Of a DNA stretch of 64,000 nucleotides, positions 18,904-28,894 are shown piece after piece. Numbering within the stretch: the first letter of the stretch is position 1; each line of letters opens with the position of its first letter. The position numbers and the translations under genes are program-made. Below the pieces are notes generated by a model. The model saw only the letters and a program-made list of their open reading frames with translations, did no database searches and was not told the DNA's origin. The DNA is from Roseitalea sp. MMSF_3546 (GTDB lineage: Bacteria > Pseudomonadota > Alphaproteobacteria > Rhizobiales > Rhizobiaceae): assembly GCF_030732865.1 (NCBI RefSeq), contig NZ_JASHKB010000002.1, positions 285,382-349,381 on the forward strand. The letters run 5' to 3'.

Positions 18904-20031
18904 ATGCAGCTTTCTGCGCAGCAGGACGAAGCCCTGGTGGCCGTGGCCGACTGGCTCAAGCGCGGCGACAGCCCGCTGTTCCGCCTGTTCGGCTATGCCG
19001 GCACGGGCAAGACCACGCTGGCGCGGCATTTCGCCGAAGGGGTCGATGGCGAGGTGCAGTTCGCCGCCTTCACCGGCAAGGCGGCGCAGGTGATGCGCGC
19101 CAAGGGTGCCGCGAACGCCAAGACGATCCACTCGCTGATCTACAGGCCGCGCGGCGAGGAGGAGGTCGAGGACGAGATCACCGGCAAGAAGGGCTTCGCG
19201 CCGACCTTCGCGCTCAACCGGCGTTCGGACATTGCGCGTGCCAGCCTGGTCATTGTCGACGAATGCTCGATGGTCGGCGAGGAACTGGCGCGCGATCTTC
19301 TCAGCTTCGGCACGCCGGTGCTGGTGCTGGGCGATCCGGGGCAATTGCCGCCGATCTCCGGCGGCGGCTTCTTCACCGACGCCGAACCCGACTTCCTTCT
19401 GACCGAGATCCACCGCCAGGCTGCGGAAAACCCGATCGTGCGCATGGCGATGGACGTGCGCGAGGGGCGGGAGCTGATGCATGGCGACTACGGCACGGCG
19501 CGCATCATCGGCAAGTCGGAGCTCGAAACCGAGATGGTCACCCGGGCCGACCAGGTGCTCGTGGGCATCAACCGCACGCGGCGGCGCTACAATCAGCGCC
19601 TGCGCGAGCTGGCAGGTTTCGAGGGACCCTATCCGCAGGCCGGCGACAAGCTGGTCTGCCTGCGCAACGATCCTGCCAAGGGGCTGCTGAACGGCTCGCT
19701 GTGGAAGGTGATGACCGCGTCCAAGCAGACGTCCAAGCCCGGCATAAACCTGCTGGTGGCGCCCGATGACGGCGACACCGATCGCGGTGTCGCCAAGATC
19801 CGGCTGCTCAAGGCGGCCTTCGAGGACCCCGATGCCGATATCGCCTGGCAGCTCAAGCGCCGGTTCGACGATTTCGACTTCGGCTACGCGCTGACCGTGC
19901 ACAAGGCGCAGGGCTCGCAATGGGACGATGTGATGGTCTTCGACGAGAGCTTCGCCTTTCGCGACATGCGCGAGCGCTGGCTCTATACGGCGATCACGCG
20001 GGCGGCCGAGCGGCTCACGATCGTCAAGTGA
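18904..20031 (+). CDS. RecD-like ATP-dependent DNA helicase
   Basis: A superfamily 1 helicase of 375 residues. Motif I is LFGYAGTGKTTLAR, motif II VIVDECSMVG, motif III VLVLGDPGQLPPI, motif IV region LTEIHRQAAENPIVRMA and the C-terminal UvrD_C_2 part FGYALTVHKAQGSQWDDV with TAITRAAERL. It resembles the Dda/RecD2 core without N-terminal extensions. The final codons lie in a 21-bp tandem duplication that also contains the end of the convergent PP2C gene. Confidence 0.9.
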   Translation: MQLSAQQDEALVAVADWLKRGDSPLFRLFGYAGTGKTTLARHFAEGVDGEVQFAAFTGKAAQVMRAKGAANAKTIHSLIYRPRGEEEVEDEITGKKGFAPTFALNRRSDIARASLVIVDECSMVGEELARDLLSFGTPVLVLGDPGQLPPISGGGFFTDAEPDFLLTEIHRQAAENPIVRMAMDVREGRELMHGDYGTARIIGKSELETEMVTRADQVLVGINRTRRRYNQRLRELAGFEGPYPQAGDKLVCLRNDPAKGLLNGSLWKVMTASKQTSKPGINLLVAPDDGDTDRGVAKIRLLKAAFEDPDADIAWQLKRRFDDFDFGYALTVHKAQGSQWDDVMVFDESFAFRDMRERWLYTAITRAAERLTIVK

Positions 20032-20063
20032 GGGTGAACAGGCGTCAAGTGAGGGTGAACAGG
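20022..20063. repeat. Perfect 21-bp tandem duplication spanning two stop codons
   Basis: Bases 20022-20042 are repeated exactly at 20043-20063. Each unit (begins CGTCAAGTGAGGG) contains the helicase end Val-Lys-stop on the plus strand and the PP2C end Phe-Thr-Leu-Thr-stop on the minus strand. The duplication therefore separates the stop codons of two convergent genes that previously overlapped. Confidence 0.9.
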
Positions 20064-20920
20064 ACGGCGCCGGCGTCGTCGGACACCTTCATGCGCGGAT
20101 AGATGTGCCCTTCGGGATCCTCGACGCGCTCGATGGCGCGCAGTTCCTTGCCGAGGGCGGCAAGGCCGACGTCGCTGGCCGCGTCGATCAGGCTGCCTGG
20201 CGTATAGCGGCGATAGCGGTCGACGAGGGCGGCAAAGCCGTCGGTGCACACGATGCCGCGCGCCGGCGCGGCGACCGGCCATGCGGCGCGGACGACATGG
20301 GCGCCGGCCTCGGGCACCAGTCCGAGCGTGTAGAGCGGGCCGCCGGGCGTGTTGTAGCGGGCGCGCAGCGCGCGCTGACGCTGCTGCTCGATCGCGTCGC
20401 CCTCGGCGGCATGGCCGCCCCGGAGGCCGCCGCGCCGGGCGATCGCCGCGCGGGCGTCTTCGGCCTCGCGGGCGTGGTTGTCGCCGAGCGGGCAGTGGCG
20501 CCGGGCCGGGCCATCGGCGCCGGCGAGGAACAGCACGCAATCGCCCAGGCCGTGGGCGGCGAGCGAAGGGCCCTCCATCCGCGCCAGCAGGAAACCGGCG
20601 ACGGGCCAGGCCCAGCGTTCGAGCGCGCCAAGATCGGTGCGGTCTGTCAGATGGGCGCGCGCGGCAGCGTTTGTGCGGGCGACAAGCGCGCCGATATCGG
20701 CGTCCGGATCGGCGGCGAGGCCGGCCTTCAGGTGCGCGGCGGCGAAGGCGGCGAGCCAGGCCGCGTCGGTGCCCTCGGCGCTGCCGGCGACCGACCCGCC
20801 AAGGCCGGTGGCGCCGTCGATGACAAAGGCGCACGTGCCGGTGTGGCCCACGCGATCCTCATTGGGACGGGCAGGGTCGCCGGGCAGACACAGCGAATCG
20901 GTGACGGTCAGTCGGGTCAT
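20045..20920 (-). CDS. PP2C-type protein phosphatase
   Basis: A 291-residue protein starting MTRLTVTDSLCLPGD. PP2C metal-site motifs are visible: NEDRVG near the N-terminus, FVIDGATGLGG (DGxxG-like), GLGDCVLFL and VCTDGFAALVDRY. It should remove phosphate from Ser/Thr proteins using two divalent metals. It lies 42 bases downstream of a SpoIIAA-like gene on the same strand. The 3' end is the duplicated 21-bp unit shared with the helicase gene. Confidence 0.8.
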   Translation of the reverse strand: MTRLTVTDSLCLPGDPARPNEDRVGHTGTCAFVIDGATGLGGSVAGSAEGTDAAWLAAFAAAHLKAGLAADPDADIGALVARTNAAARAHLTDRTDLGALERWAWPVAGFLLARMEGPSLAAHGLGDCVLFLAGADGPARRHCPLGDNHAREAEDARAAIARRGGLRGGHAAEGDAIEQQRQRALRARYNTPGGPLYTLGLVPEAGAHVVRAAWPVAAPARGIVCTDGFAALVDRYRRYTPGSLIDAASDVGLAALGKELRAIERVEDPEGHIYPRMKVSDDAGAVLFTLT

Positions 20921-20962
20921 GGAGCGTTGGCGCATCAGCCCTATGACGGGCGTGCGGCGCGT

Positions 20963-21736
20963 TCAAGCGGCGAGCAGCGGGCCGGCATTGAGCCACTTCC
21001 AGGCCGCGTCCTCCTCATCGCGCTCGAAGGCCTTGATCTCGACGGGCATGAACGCGCCCATGAAGCTCGCCGTCGACCGCAGCGCCGCGGGGCCGCCCAC
21101 GATCGCATAGCGGCGCACATGCGACAGGCTCGATCCCTTGGTGCTCCAGGTTGCGCCCTCGAACAGCATTTTCGGCTCGAAGCCCTCGAATTCGTCGACG
21201 ATGACCATAAGGTCGATGCGCTCGTGACGCTGGTAGGCATCGGACAGGAAGCCCATGACCGCCTTGGCGTCGGCGGTGCGCACCTTGTCGGTGATCCTGA
21301 AGGCCAGCATGTCGGCGCGGTCGGTCGGCACGCGCACGATCGCCGGCTTGCGCGCGGCGGGCGGCACCTGCATGCCATTGGCGAAGGCGCGGGCGCGCTG
21401 GCGCTCGTCTGGCTTGAAGCAGCGAATGTCGAGCGAGCGGAACACCTTGCCCTCGAGCCAGATCAGCGTCTCGATCCATTCATGGCCGGTAAGAACGGCG
21501 ATGCGCTGGTAATGGTCCAGTTCGTTGATCTGGGAGAAGCCGTAGCGCAGATCGGCGATCAGCGCCTCGGCCGTCATGCCGGCAAAGCCGGTCAGATCGA
21601 CCACGAGGCTGATCTTTTCATGAGCCTCGCGCGCCGCTTCGAGTTCGGTGATGGCGTGCTCGATATCGGTCTTTTCGAGCCGTCCGGTCACATCCAGCGA
21701 AATCACGCCGGGCGACAGCTCCTCAACAACGATCAT
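20963..21736 (-). CDS. Tandem SpoIIAA-like (STAS-fold) protein
   Basis: 257 residues with two SpoIIAA-like domains: residues ~1-120 (VISLDVTGRLEKTDIEH to SLDIRCFKPDERQRARAF) and ~135-250 (MLAFRITDKVRTADAKAV to PVEIKAFERDEEDAAWKWL). Each copy has the strand-helix pattern with a central DLMVIVDEFEGF/SLVVDLTGFAGM motif. The fold is shared with anti-sigma antagonists and lipid-binding SEC14-like proteins. The role is unknown; the neighbouring PP2C phosphatase hints at signalling. Confidence 0.78.
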   Translation of the reverse strand: MIVVEELSPGVISLDVTGRLEKTDIEHAITELEAAREAHEKISLVVDLTGFAGMTAEALIADLRYGFSQINELDHYQRIAVLTGHEWIETLIWLEGKVFRSLDIRCFKPDERQRARAFANGMQVPPAARKPAIVRVPTDRADMLAFRITDKVRTADAKAVMGFLSDAYQRHERIDLMVIVDEFEGFEPKMLFEGATWSTKGSSLSHVRRYAIVGGPAALRSTASFMGAFMPVEIKAFERDEEDAAWKWLNAGPLLAA

Positions 21737-21852
21737 GAATGTCTCCAGGAACGCATTTCACGGCAATCAATTGAGCGAAAAATCCTATGGCTGGCGCGGG
21801 GCGGCATTGCGCTATATCAACCGGAAAAAGCCTTTGCGGGGATCGGCTGACC

Positions 21853-22596
21853 ATGGCCACACGACTTTCCGTCAACCTCAATGCCGTCGCGCTGTTGCGC
21901 AACCGGCGCGATCTGCCCTGGCCGTCGGTGACCCGTCTGGGCCGGATCGCGCTGGAGGCCGGCGCACACGGGCTGACCGTGCATCCGCGCCCCGACCAGC
22001 GCCATGTGCGCTTTGCGGACCTGCCGGCCTTGCGCGCGCTGCTCGACGATGGGTTTTCCGATGCCGAGTTCAATGTGGAGGGCTATCCGTCCGAGGAGTT
22101 TCTCGCGCTGGTCGAGCAACACCAACCCGAACAGGTGACCCTGGTTCCCGACGATCCGGCGCAGGCGACATCGGACCATGGCTGGGACTTTGCCGCCCAT
22201 GCCGATTTCCTGACCCGGACGGTGGCGCGGCTCAAGCGCGGCGGCATGCGCGTGTCGCTGTTCTGCGATCCCGATGCGGGGCAGGCGGGCGTCGCCGCCG
22301 CAAGGGCCACCGGCGCCGACCGGATCGAGCTCTATACCGGCCCCTATGGCGCATGCTATGACGATGCGACCGGGGCGGCGCGGCAGCTCGCGCTCCTGGG
22401 CGAGACCGCCGATGCGGCACGGGCCGCCGGGCTCGGCGTCAATGCCGGTCACGACCTGACCGTCGACAACCTTCCGGGGCTGGTCGGGCGTGTGCCCGAT
22501 CTCGCCGAGGTGTCGATCGGGCACGGGCTGACGGCCGATGCGCTCGAATTCGGCATGGCGGGCGCCGTCAGGCGTTTCCTGACGGTTCTTGGCTGA
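21853..22596 (+). CDS. pdxJ: Pyridoxine 5'-phosphate synthase
   Basis: Condenses 1-deoxyxylulose 5-phosphate with 3-amino-2-oxopropyl phosphate in vitamin B6 synthesis. 247 residues starting [19 protein letters not shown]. Family motifs include [42 protein letters not shown](Y) and the C-terminal [15 protein letters not shown] and [17 protein letters not shown]. It is monocistronic in appearance, followed by the tetR promoter. Confidence 0.95.
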   Translation: MATRLSVNLNAVALLRNRRDLPWPSVTRLGRIALEAGAHGLTVHPRPDQRHVRFADLPALRALLDDGFSDAEFNVEGYPSEEFLALVEQHQPEQVTLVPDDPAQATSDHGWDFAAHADFLTRTVARLKRGGMRVSLFCDPDAGQAGVAAARATGADRIELYTGPYGACYDDATGAARQLALLGETADAARAAGLGVNAGHDLTVDNLPGLVGRVPDLAEVSIGHGLTADALEFGMAGAVRRFLTVLG

Positions 22597-22614
22597 AGCG
22601 GGCGCAAGCGCCGC

Positions 22615-22644
22615 TTGACACAGTACCGTACCGTACGGTACTAA
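22615..22644 (+). promoter_or_regulatory. Promoter with inverted-repeat operator for the TetR gene
   Basis: TTGACA (22615-22620) and TACTAA (22639-22644) are separated by 18 bases. The gap holds a perfect inverted repeat, arms AGTACCGTA (22622-22630) and TACGGTACT (22634-22642) with a 3-base centre. A repressor bound here would block polymerase, so autorepression by the adjacent TetR protein is the natural reading. ilvC downstream may be under the same control. Confidence 0.8.
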
Positions 22645-22664
22645 GAGGTGACAGGGGAAGATCC

Positions 22665-23354
22665 ATGAGCCGACACATCCGCATGTCAGACGAATCAGAA
22701 TGCCTTGGCGGCGATGGCCCCATGGCCGAGGAGCAGTACACGCCGCGCCAGCAGGAGGTGCTGGAAGCGGCGCTCGGCCTTCTGGTCGAGGGCGGCGAAA
22801 AGGCGATCACCACGGCCGGGCTGGCGCGGGCGGCCAACTGCTCCAAGGAGAGCCTTTACAAATGGTTCGGCGATCGCGAGGGCGTCCTGGCGGCGATGAT
22901 CTCCTATCAGGCCTCCAAGGTGCGCGTTGCGCCCGCCGGCAGCGGCGCGCAGCGGCCGGCCGAGAGCTTCCGGGCCGATCTGGTCGCCTTTGGCGTCGAT
23001 CTGCTGACCGTGCTGTCCGGGCCGACATCGCTGGCGCTCAACCGGCTGGCGATCGGGCAGGCGAGCCGCGAGGGCTCGCGGCTGGGCGATCTTCTGGTGG
23101 CGCGCGGGCGCCATGCGGTGGCCGCGCGCGCCAAGGCGTTGCTCGAGGCGGGCCGGCGCGCCGGACATCTGCGCTTTGACGACACCCAGGCGGCCTTCGA
23201 CACGTTGTACGGGCTCGTGGTGCGCGACATGCATGTGCGTCTGATGCTCGGCGAGAGCGTGCCCGCGACCACCGGCGATGCAGCCATTGCCGGCCATGTC
23301 GGCGTGGCCGTCGACCAGTTCTTCCGCCTTTACGGCACCGAGCAGACCCTTTGA
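22665..23354 (+). CDS. TetR/AcrR family transcriptional regulator
   Basis: 229 residues from ATG 22665, preceded by AGGGGAAG; an alternative start at 22722 (MAEEQYTPRQQ) would drop 19 residues. The N-terminal helix-turn-helix reads AITTAGLARAANCSKESLYKWFGDREGVLAAMI. The C-terminal ligand domain resembles AefR-like TetR_C_7/C_39 types, with an unknown ligand. The operator in its promoter suggests self-repression. ilvC begins 24 bases after its stop. Confidence 0.9.
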   Translation: MSRHIRMSDESECLGGDGPMAEEQYTPRQQEVLEAALGLLVEGGEKAITTAGLARAANCSKESLYKWFGDREGVLAAMISYQASKVRVAPAGSGAQRPAESFRADLVAFGVDLLTVLSGPTSLALNRLAIGQASREGSRLGDLLVARGRHAVAARAKALLEAGRRAGHLRFDDTQAAFDTLYGLVVRDMHVRLMLGESVPATTGDAAIAGHVGVAVDQFFRLYGTEQTL

Positions 23355-24398
<1,044 letters not shown>

Positions 24399-24462
24399 CG
24401 GGCGGGTCGTTCGTGGGTCGTGGGACGACGGTCGAAAGGACATCGACCGACGACCGACTGCC

Positions 24463-26148
24463 TTATCCAGGATCGAACCCCGCAAACCGCTCCATCAGCC
24501 GCCGCGTGTCCGCCTCGGTCCAGTTCAAGGGGCGGGTGACGGCCAGCCAGGCGGGTATGTAGTCCTCGGCGATGTAGCGGTGGCCATATCCGCGGCGGAT
24601 GTTCTGCGAGATCGCCATGTCGAGGGCGAGCTGGAACAGCGTGACGAAGGGGACCCACCGAAGCTGCGGCGAGACGTCGAAGGCAGGCGGCTCGGTCATC
24701 CATTCGGGCTCGCGCAGCGCCGCAAGGGGATTGAAGAAGACAATCGGGTCGCTGCCGTATTGCAGGAACAGGACGCGCACCGGCCCCCATTGCGTGTCGT
24801 CGGCCGCCGCGATGCCGCGCTGATTGGCAAAGCGGACCACCGAACTGTCGCCGACGACCGGCAGGTGGAACGGGCTGGCATGGTTGCGGCTGAGCGTTGC
24901 CTGGCGCCAGAGGTCGCTGGCAAAGGGCGGGCCCGCCCATAGCGCCCCGTCGATGGGAGCGCCGAGCATCTGCAGCACATCGACTGAGGCCATGGAGACC
25001 AGCGCGCCCTGGCTGATGCCGTGCAGGTAGAGTTCGGGCCGCGCGTCCTCGGGCAGGTCCTTCCAGTGGTCATAGACGCGGTCGAACAGGGTCGCGGCCT
25101 GTTCAAGGCCCGCATCGGTCTCGAAGACCAGCGAGATCCAGCTCACCAGATAGGAGTACTGCACCGCGACCGTGGCGATATCGCCGCCATGCATGAATTC
25201 GAGCGGGTCATGGGAGCCCGCATCCAGCCAGCCCGAGCCGACGGGCATGGCGATCACTAGCACCTGGCGGTCGAAGGCGCCCGTGCGCAGCATCTCGGCG
25301 AAGGCGAGCTCGGTGCGCTCGGCGGGCGTGGGCGCCGAATTGCGGCCGACATAGATGCGGATCGGTGCTTCGGCCGGGCGGCCGGTGAACTCGGCGATCT
25401 CGGCGGCACTCGGGCCGCTTGCCACGAAGGCCCGCCCCCAGCGACCCATATCGGTCCACGCGACCAGCGAGGCGGCGCTGCCGCTGCGGGTCGGTGCGTC
25501 GGGGCGTGCGACACCGGGTACGAACATGGCGGACGCCTCGCCATAGACGTCGTCGGCAAAGGCCAGAAAGCGCTGGATGACGAAGCCGTCGACCAGCGCC
25601 CAGCTTCCATAGGCGACAAGCGCAATACCGGCGACATTGGCAACGCGTCGCGGAATGAAGCGCTGCAATTGCCGCCGCGCGGTGTCCATCAGAAGCTGGA
25701 CGCCCCAGCCCGCAACCAGAAGCGGAATGAACACGGCGATAGCGATCAGGGCGGTGTAGAGCGGATGCGCCTCGTCCACCGGCAGCATGCCGACGCGCTC
25801 GCGAATCGAGTTCTGCCACTCCGCCGCGCGCTGCAGGAAATAGATCGCGATGCCAACGGACATGACGCCGAAGCCGGCATGCAGAACGCGCGCGGTCAGG
25901 CCCTGTGCCACCGGCAGTTCCATGTAGCGCCACACGAACATCAGGAACTGCCCCAGCCCGTAGCCGAGCGCGGCGACGACGCCTCCCAGAACGCCCTGCA
26001 GGACGAAGTCGCGCGGGATCAGCGACGGGGTGAGCGAAGCGGCAAAGAAGATCACGCCGATCAGCAGCGAGAACCAGGACAGCGACAGGCCTCGGGATGC
26101 CGGGCCGGGGCGGGCGGCGTGTCGGTCTGTGTCGGCGTCGGGCGTCAT
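24463..26148 (-). CDS. Membrane-anchored alpha/beta hydrolase (Abhydrolase_9 type)
   Basis: 561 residues from ATG 26148. The N-terminal half has about five hydrophobic helices (LSWFSLLIGVIFFAASL through AGIALVAYGSWALVDGFVI). The C-terminal hydrolase domain has the nucleophile elbow LHGISQGALVS (GxSxG) and preceding GGDIATVAVQYSYLVSW. This layout matches the Abhydrolase_9 N- and C-terminal pair; substrates are unknown. Its start is divergent from the Kef gene, with 182 bases between. Confidence 0.8.
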   Translation of the reverse strand: MTPDADTDRHAARPGPASRGLSLSWFSLLIGVIFFAASLTPSLIPRDFVLQGVLGGVVAALGYGLGQFLMFVWRYMELPVAQGLTARVLHAGFGVMSVGIAIYFLQRAAEWQNSIRERVGMLPVDEAHPLYTALIAIAVFIPLLVAGWGVQLLMDTARRQLQRFIPRRVANVAGIALVAYGSWALVDGFVIQRFLAFADDVYGEASAMFVPGVARPDAPTRSGSAASLVAWTDMGRWGRAFVASGPSAAEIAEFTGRPAEAPIRIYVGRNSAPTPAERTELAFAEMLRTGAFDRQVLVIAMPVGSGWLDAGSHDPLEFMHGGDIATVAVQYSYLVSWISLVFETDAGLEQAATLFDRVYDHWKDLPEDARPELYLHGISQGALVSMASVDVLQMLGAPIDGALWAGPPFASDLWRQATLSRNHASPFHLPVVGDSSVVRFANQRGIAAADDTQWGPVRVLFLQYGSDPIVFFNPLAALREPEWMTEPPAFDVSPQLRWVPFVTLFQLALDMAISQNIRRGYGHRYIAEDYIPAWLAVTRPLNWTEADTRRLMERFAGFDPG

Positions 26149-26330
26149 CGTGTCCGTTCCATCGCCCGGCAGGCGCTCGCGATCAAGGCATCGGCGGCGA
26201 AGATGGCGGCCGGCGTGTTTTGCTCTGGCAACCGTGCGGCCCGAAGCTATCTTCGATAACGGCAAACGAACACCTGAACGAACACTTGCGTGGCCGCGCG
26301 CCGGGGTCTGGGGAAAGCGGGGATGGTTGG

Positions 26331-28256
26331 ATGGTCATGAGAGGCGGGCGGCCCATCGCGCGCGTGGGCGGTGCCGCGCCGGTGGCGCTTGCCGCCATGG
26401 TTGCGCCGGTGGCCGCGCAGGCGGACCCGCCCTTCGGGCTGTCGGCGGCCGAATGGCGCTTCACCGAGGCGCTGGCGCTGATCGTGCTGGCCTGCATTTT
26501 CGTGCCGCTGTCGCGCTGGCTCGGTCTTGGCCCGGTGATCGGCTATCTGGTGGCGGGCCTGGTGGCCGGCATCGCGCTGGCGACACCGCTGACCGAAAGC
26601 CCCGAGGCGCTGCTCAATTTCGCGCAGTTCGGGATCGTGCTGTTCCTGTTCGTGATCGGGCTCGAATTTCGCCCCGCCCGGCTGTGGGAGATGCGCGGGA
26701 CGATCTTCGGGCGCGGGCTCGTGCAGCTTGTGGCGACCAGTTCGGCGCTGACCGCGACCGCGCTGGCCTTCGGGCTTCAATGGCAGGCCGCGCTGGTCGT
26801 CGGCACAGGGCTTGCCATGTCCTCGACCGCGCTCGTCGCCAAGGCGCTGGACGAGGCGGGCGAACGGTCCTCGCCGTTCGGGCAGACGACCATCGTCATG
26901 CTGCTGGTCGAGGACCTGTCGATCGTGCCGCTGCTGCTGATGGTGGCGCTGCTGGCGCCGGGCGGCGGGGCCGAAGCCTCGCTGGCCGCCAATGCGGCGG
27001 CCGTCGCGACGGGCATCGTGGCGATCGCGCTTCTGATCGCGGTCGCGCGCTACGCGCTCGATCCGATGTTCGCCATCCTCGCCCGTTCGCGGGCGCCCGA
27101 GGTGATGGCGGCGGCGGCGCTCGGCGTCGTCATCTTCGCCTCTCTGGTGATGGCGCTTGCCGGCCTGTCCTATGCGATGGGCGCCTTCATCGCCGGCGTC
27201 ATGCTCGCCGAATCCTCCTACCGGCACCAGGTGCAGGCCGATATCGAGCCGTTTCGCGGCCTGTTCCTGGGCCTGTTCTTCCTTGCGGTGGGCATCTCGC
27301 TCGACCTTGGCGCGGTTGCCGACAACTGGCTGATGATCCTGATTGCCGTGCCCGTGCTGGTCACCGTCAAGGGGGCGGCGGTCTATCTGGTCAACCGGGC
27401 CTTCGGCACCGCCCGCGACAAGGCGCTGCGGCTGGGTTTCGCGCTCGCCCAGCATGGCGAGTTCGGCTTCGTGCTGTTCGCGGCGGCGGCCGCGTCCGGC
27501 ATCATCGACCCGCGGACGGCGGCGGTGCTGGTCGCCATCGTCACCGTGTCGATGGCGCTGTCGTCGCAGAACGAGCGCCTGTTGCGGCGGTTCCTGTCGC
27601 AGCCGGCGCCCGAAACCATGGAGGAGGACTTCGCCGACGCGGGCGGGACGGCGCTGATCATCGGATTTGGCCGGTTCGGCCAGATGGTGGCGCAGCCGCT
27701 TCTGGTGCACGGCGTACCGGTGACGCTGCTGGACGCCGATGCCGACCGCGTGCGCGAGGCGGGGCGCTTCGGCCGGCGCGTCTATTTCGGCGACGGCGCC
27801 AGCCGCGACGTGCTGCAGGCGGCCGGCGCCGCCGATGCCAGGCTGATCGCGGTGTGCACCGACCGGCCGCAGACGACCGACGCGATCGTCGCCATGGTGC
27901 GGCGCGAGTTCCCGCAGGCACGGGTGGTCGCGCGCGCCTATGACCGCATCCACGCCATCCAGCTCGCCCAGGCGGGAGCCGACGATGCGGTGCGCGAGAC
28001 GGCGGCGGCGGGCGTCGAGATGGGCGGCCGGGCGCTGGCGCTGCTCGGTGTCGACGAGGCGGAGCGCAAGGCGGTGATCGCCACGGTGCGCGAGCGCGAC
28101 CGCAAGCGGCTCGAACGCCAGCGCGAGGCGGTGGCCGGCGCGGCCGACCGCAAGGCGGCGGTCGCCGCGATCATGCCCGAACCGGTACGCGGCGCGGGAG
28201 ATGCGGGTTCGGCGGATCGCGAACCGTCACCCGGTCAGGGTTCCAATGAGCCGTAG
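26331..28256 (+). CDS. Kef-type K+/H+ antiporter with RCK domain
   Basis: 641 residues. The N-terminal part has about 12 membrane helices of the CPA2 Na+/H+ exchanger fold (FGIVLFLFVIGLEFRPARLW, STALVAKALDEAG). A TrkA-N/RCK domain from about 430 carries the nucleotide motif ALIIGFGRFGQMVAQPLL. It probably exports K+ in response to electrophile or pH stress; no KefF/G ancillary gene is nearby. The start is ATG 26331 or 26337; longer upstream frames lack hydrophobic character. The last 22 bases overlap the convergent antitoxin gene. Confidence 0.88.
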   Translation: MVMRGGRPIARVGGAAPVALAAMVAPVAAQADPPFGLSAAEWRFTEALALIVLACIFVPLSRWLGLGPVIGYLVAGLVAGIALATPLTESPEALLNFAQFGIVLFLFVIGLEFRPARLWEMRGTIFGRGLVQLVATSSALTATALAFGLQWQAALVVGTGLAMSSTALVAKALDEAGERSSPFGQTTIVMLLVEDLSIVPLLLMVALLAPGGGAEASLAANAAAVATGIVAIALLIAVARYALDPMFAILARSRAPEVMAAAALGVVIFASLVMALAGLSYAMGAFIAGVMLAESSYRHQVQADIEPFRGLFLGLFFLAVGISLDLGAVADNWLMILIAVPVLVTVKGAAVYLVNRAFGTARDKALRLGFALAQHGEFGFVLFAAAAASGIIDPRTAAVLVAIVTVSMALSSQNERLLRRFLSQPAPETMEEDFADAGGTALIIGFGRFGQMVAQPLLVHGVPVTLLDADADRVREAGRFGRRVYFGDGASRDVLQAAGAADARLIAVCTDRPQTTDAIVAMVRREFPQARVVARAYDRIHAIQLAQAGADDAVRETAAAGVEMGGRALALLGVDEAERKAVIATVRERDRKRLERQREAVAGAADRKAAVAAIMPEPVRGAGDAGSADREPSPGQGSNEP

Positions 28257-28465
28257 TGCCCGTCCAGCCGGTCAAGAACCTTGAGGCCTTCGCCCACATC
28301 CGCCCGGTCGGCCCGCAGAAGGAAACGCGTTTCCGCATCGCTCTCGGCGATCGCCCGCGCGGCGAATTCCTCGAACATCTTGTTCAGGCTCACGCCGCGG
28401 CGGGCAGCGAGGTTCTTCAGGCGTTCATGCTGGCTTGCAGGAAGGCGGATTGTCAGCGTTGCCAT
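28235..28465 (-). CDS. Ribbon-helix-helix antitoxin-like protein
   Basis: 76 residues: MATLTIRLPASQHERLKNLA, then ARRGVSLNKMFEEFAARAIAE, a clear RHH DNA-binding domain (strand TLTIRLP plus two helices), and a short acidic C-terminus suited to wrap the toxin. Its start overlaps the end of the PIN toxin gene by 13 bases, so the two are translationally coupled. It is the second gene of the pair, the reverse of the common antitoxin-first order. The 3' end overlaps the Kef gene. Confidence 0.83.
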   Translation of the reverse strand: MATLTIRLPASQHERLKNLAARRGVSLNKMFEEFAARAIAESDAETRFLLRADRADVGEGLKVLDRLDGHYGSLEP

Positions 28466-28893
28466 TCGTCCATCTCCTTGAGCTCCAATACCTCGCTTGC
28501 GGTGCCCACGGCGATGTCGGGGAAGTGCAGTTGTCCACCCAAGAGATCGCGCTTGTTGGCTGTCGCGATTGCCCGCGCATTTCCCGCCACTGCCAATTCC
28601 AGCAGGTGGTTATCAGCTTCGTCGGGCAGGTTCGGTCTGAGCAAGAAGTAAACCGGCGTCCAGACACAGACGGACATAAATGCATCGAACAGCGTTTCGA
28701 TCTCCTTCATCGAAACGGGGCTGTTTTCGAACAGCGCAGGTCGCGCGAGCACCGCCTCGTATTCGTTGTAAAGAGCATTGCCCATCAGCGGAACCATCTG
28801 GCCTTCAAGGCACAATCGCAGCAATTGCCGTGGCGATCCTGCCGCATTCATGATGGCGGAAACGAAGATGTTGGTGTCGACCACCACACGCAT
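28453..28893 (-). CDS. PIN-domain toxin
   Basis: 146 residues, a predicted ribonuclease of the PIN family of toxin components. It starts MRVVVDTNIFVSAIMNAAGS (first active-site Asp at residue 6), has NEYEAVLARP (Glu) and LPDEADNHLLELAVAG with ATANKRDLL for the remaining acidic residues. It should cut RNA with Mg2+ and be neutralised by the downstream RHH protein. A perfect palindrome and promoter sit directly before the ATG, with no room for a ribosome binding site. Confidence 0.87.
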   Translation of the reverse strand: MRVVVDTNIFVSAIMNAAGSPRQLLRLCLEGQMVPLMGNALYNEYEAVLARPALFENSPVSMKEIETLFDAFMSVCVWTPVYFLLRPNLPDEADNHLLELAVAGNARAIATANKRDLLGGQLHFPDIAVGTASEVLELKEMDEWQR

Positions 28894-28894
28894 T

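Noticed and set aside
16951..19920. A 989-codon open frame on the minus strand
   Set aside because: It lies antisense to ilvN, the phosphatase and the helicase gene, all of which have clear family motifs. The translation has no recognisable domain. Long antisense frames are common in such GC-rich DNA.
20022..20063. CRISPR-like repeats
   Set aside because: Only two adjacent copies with no spacers, and they are coding ends. The same applies to the 15-bp duplication at 60206-60235. No CRISPR array or cas gene was seen.
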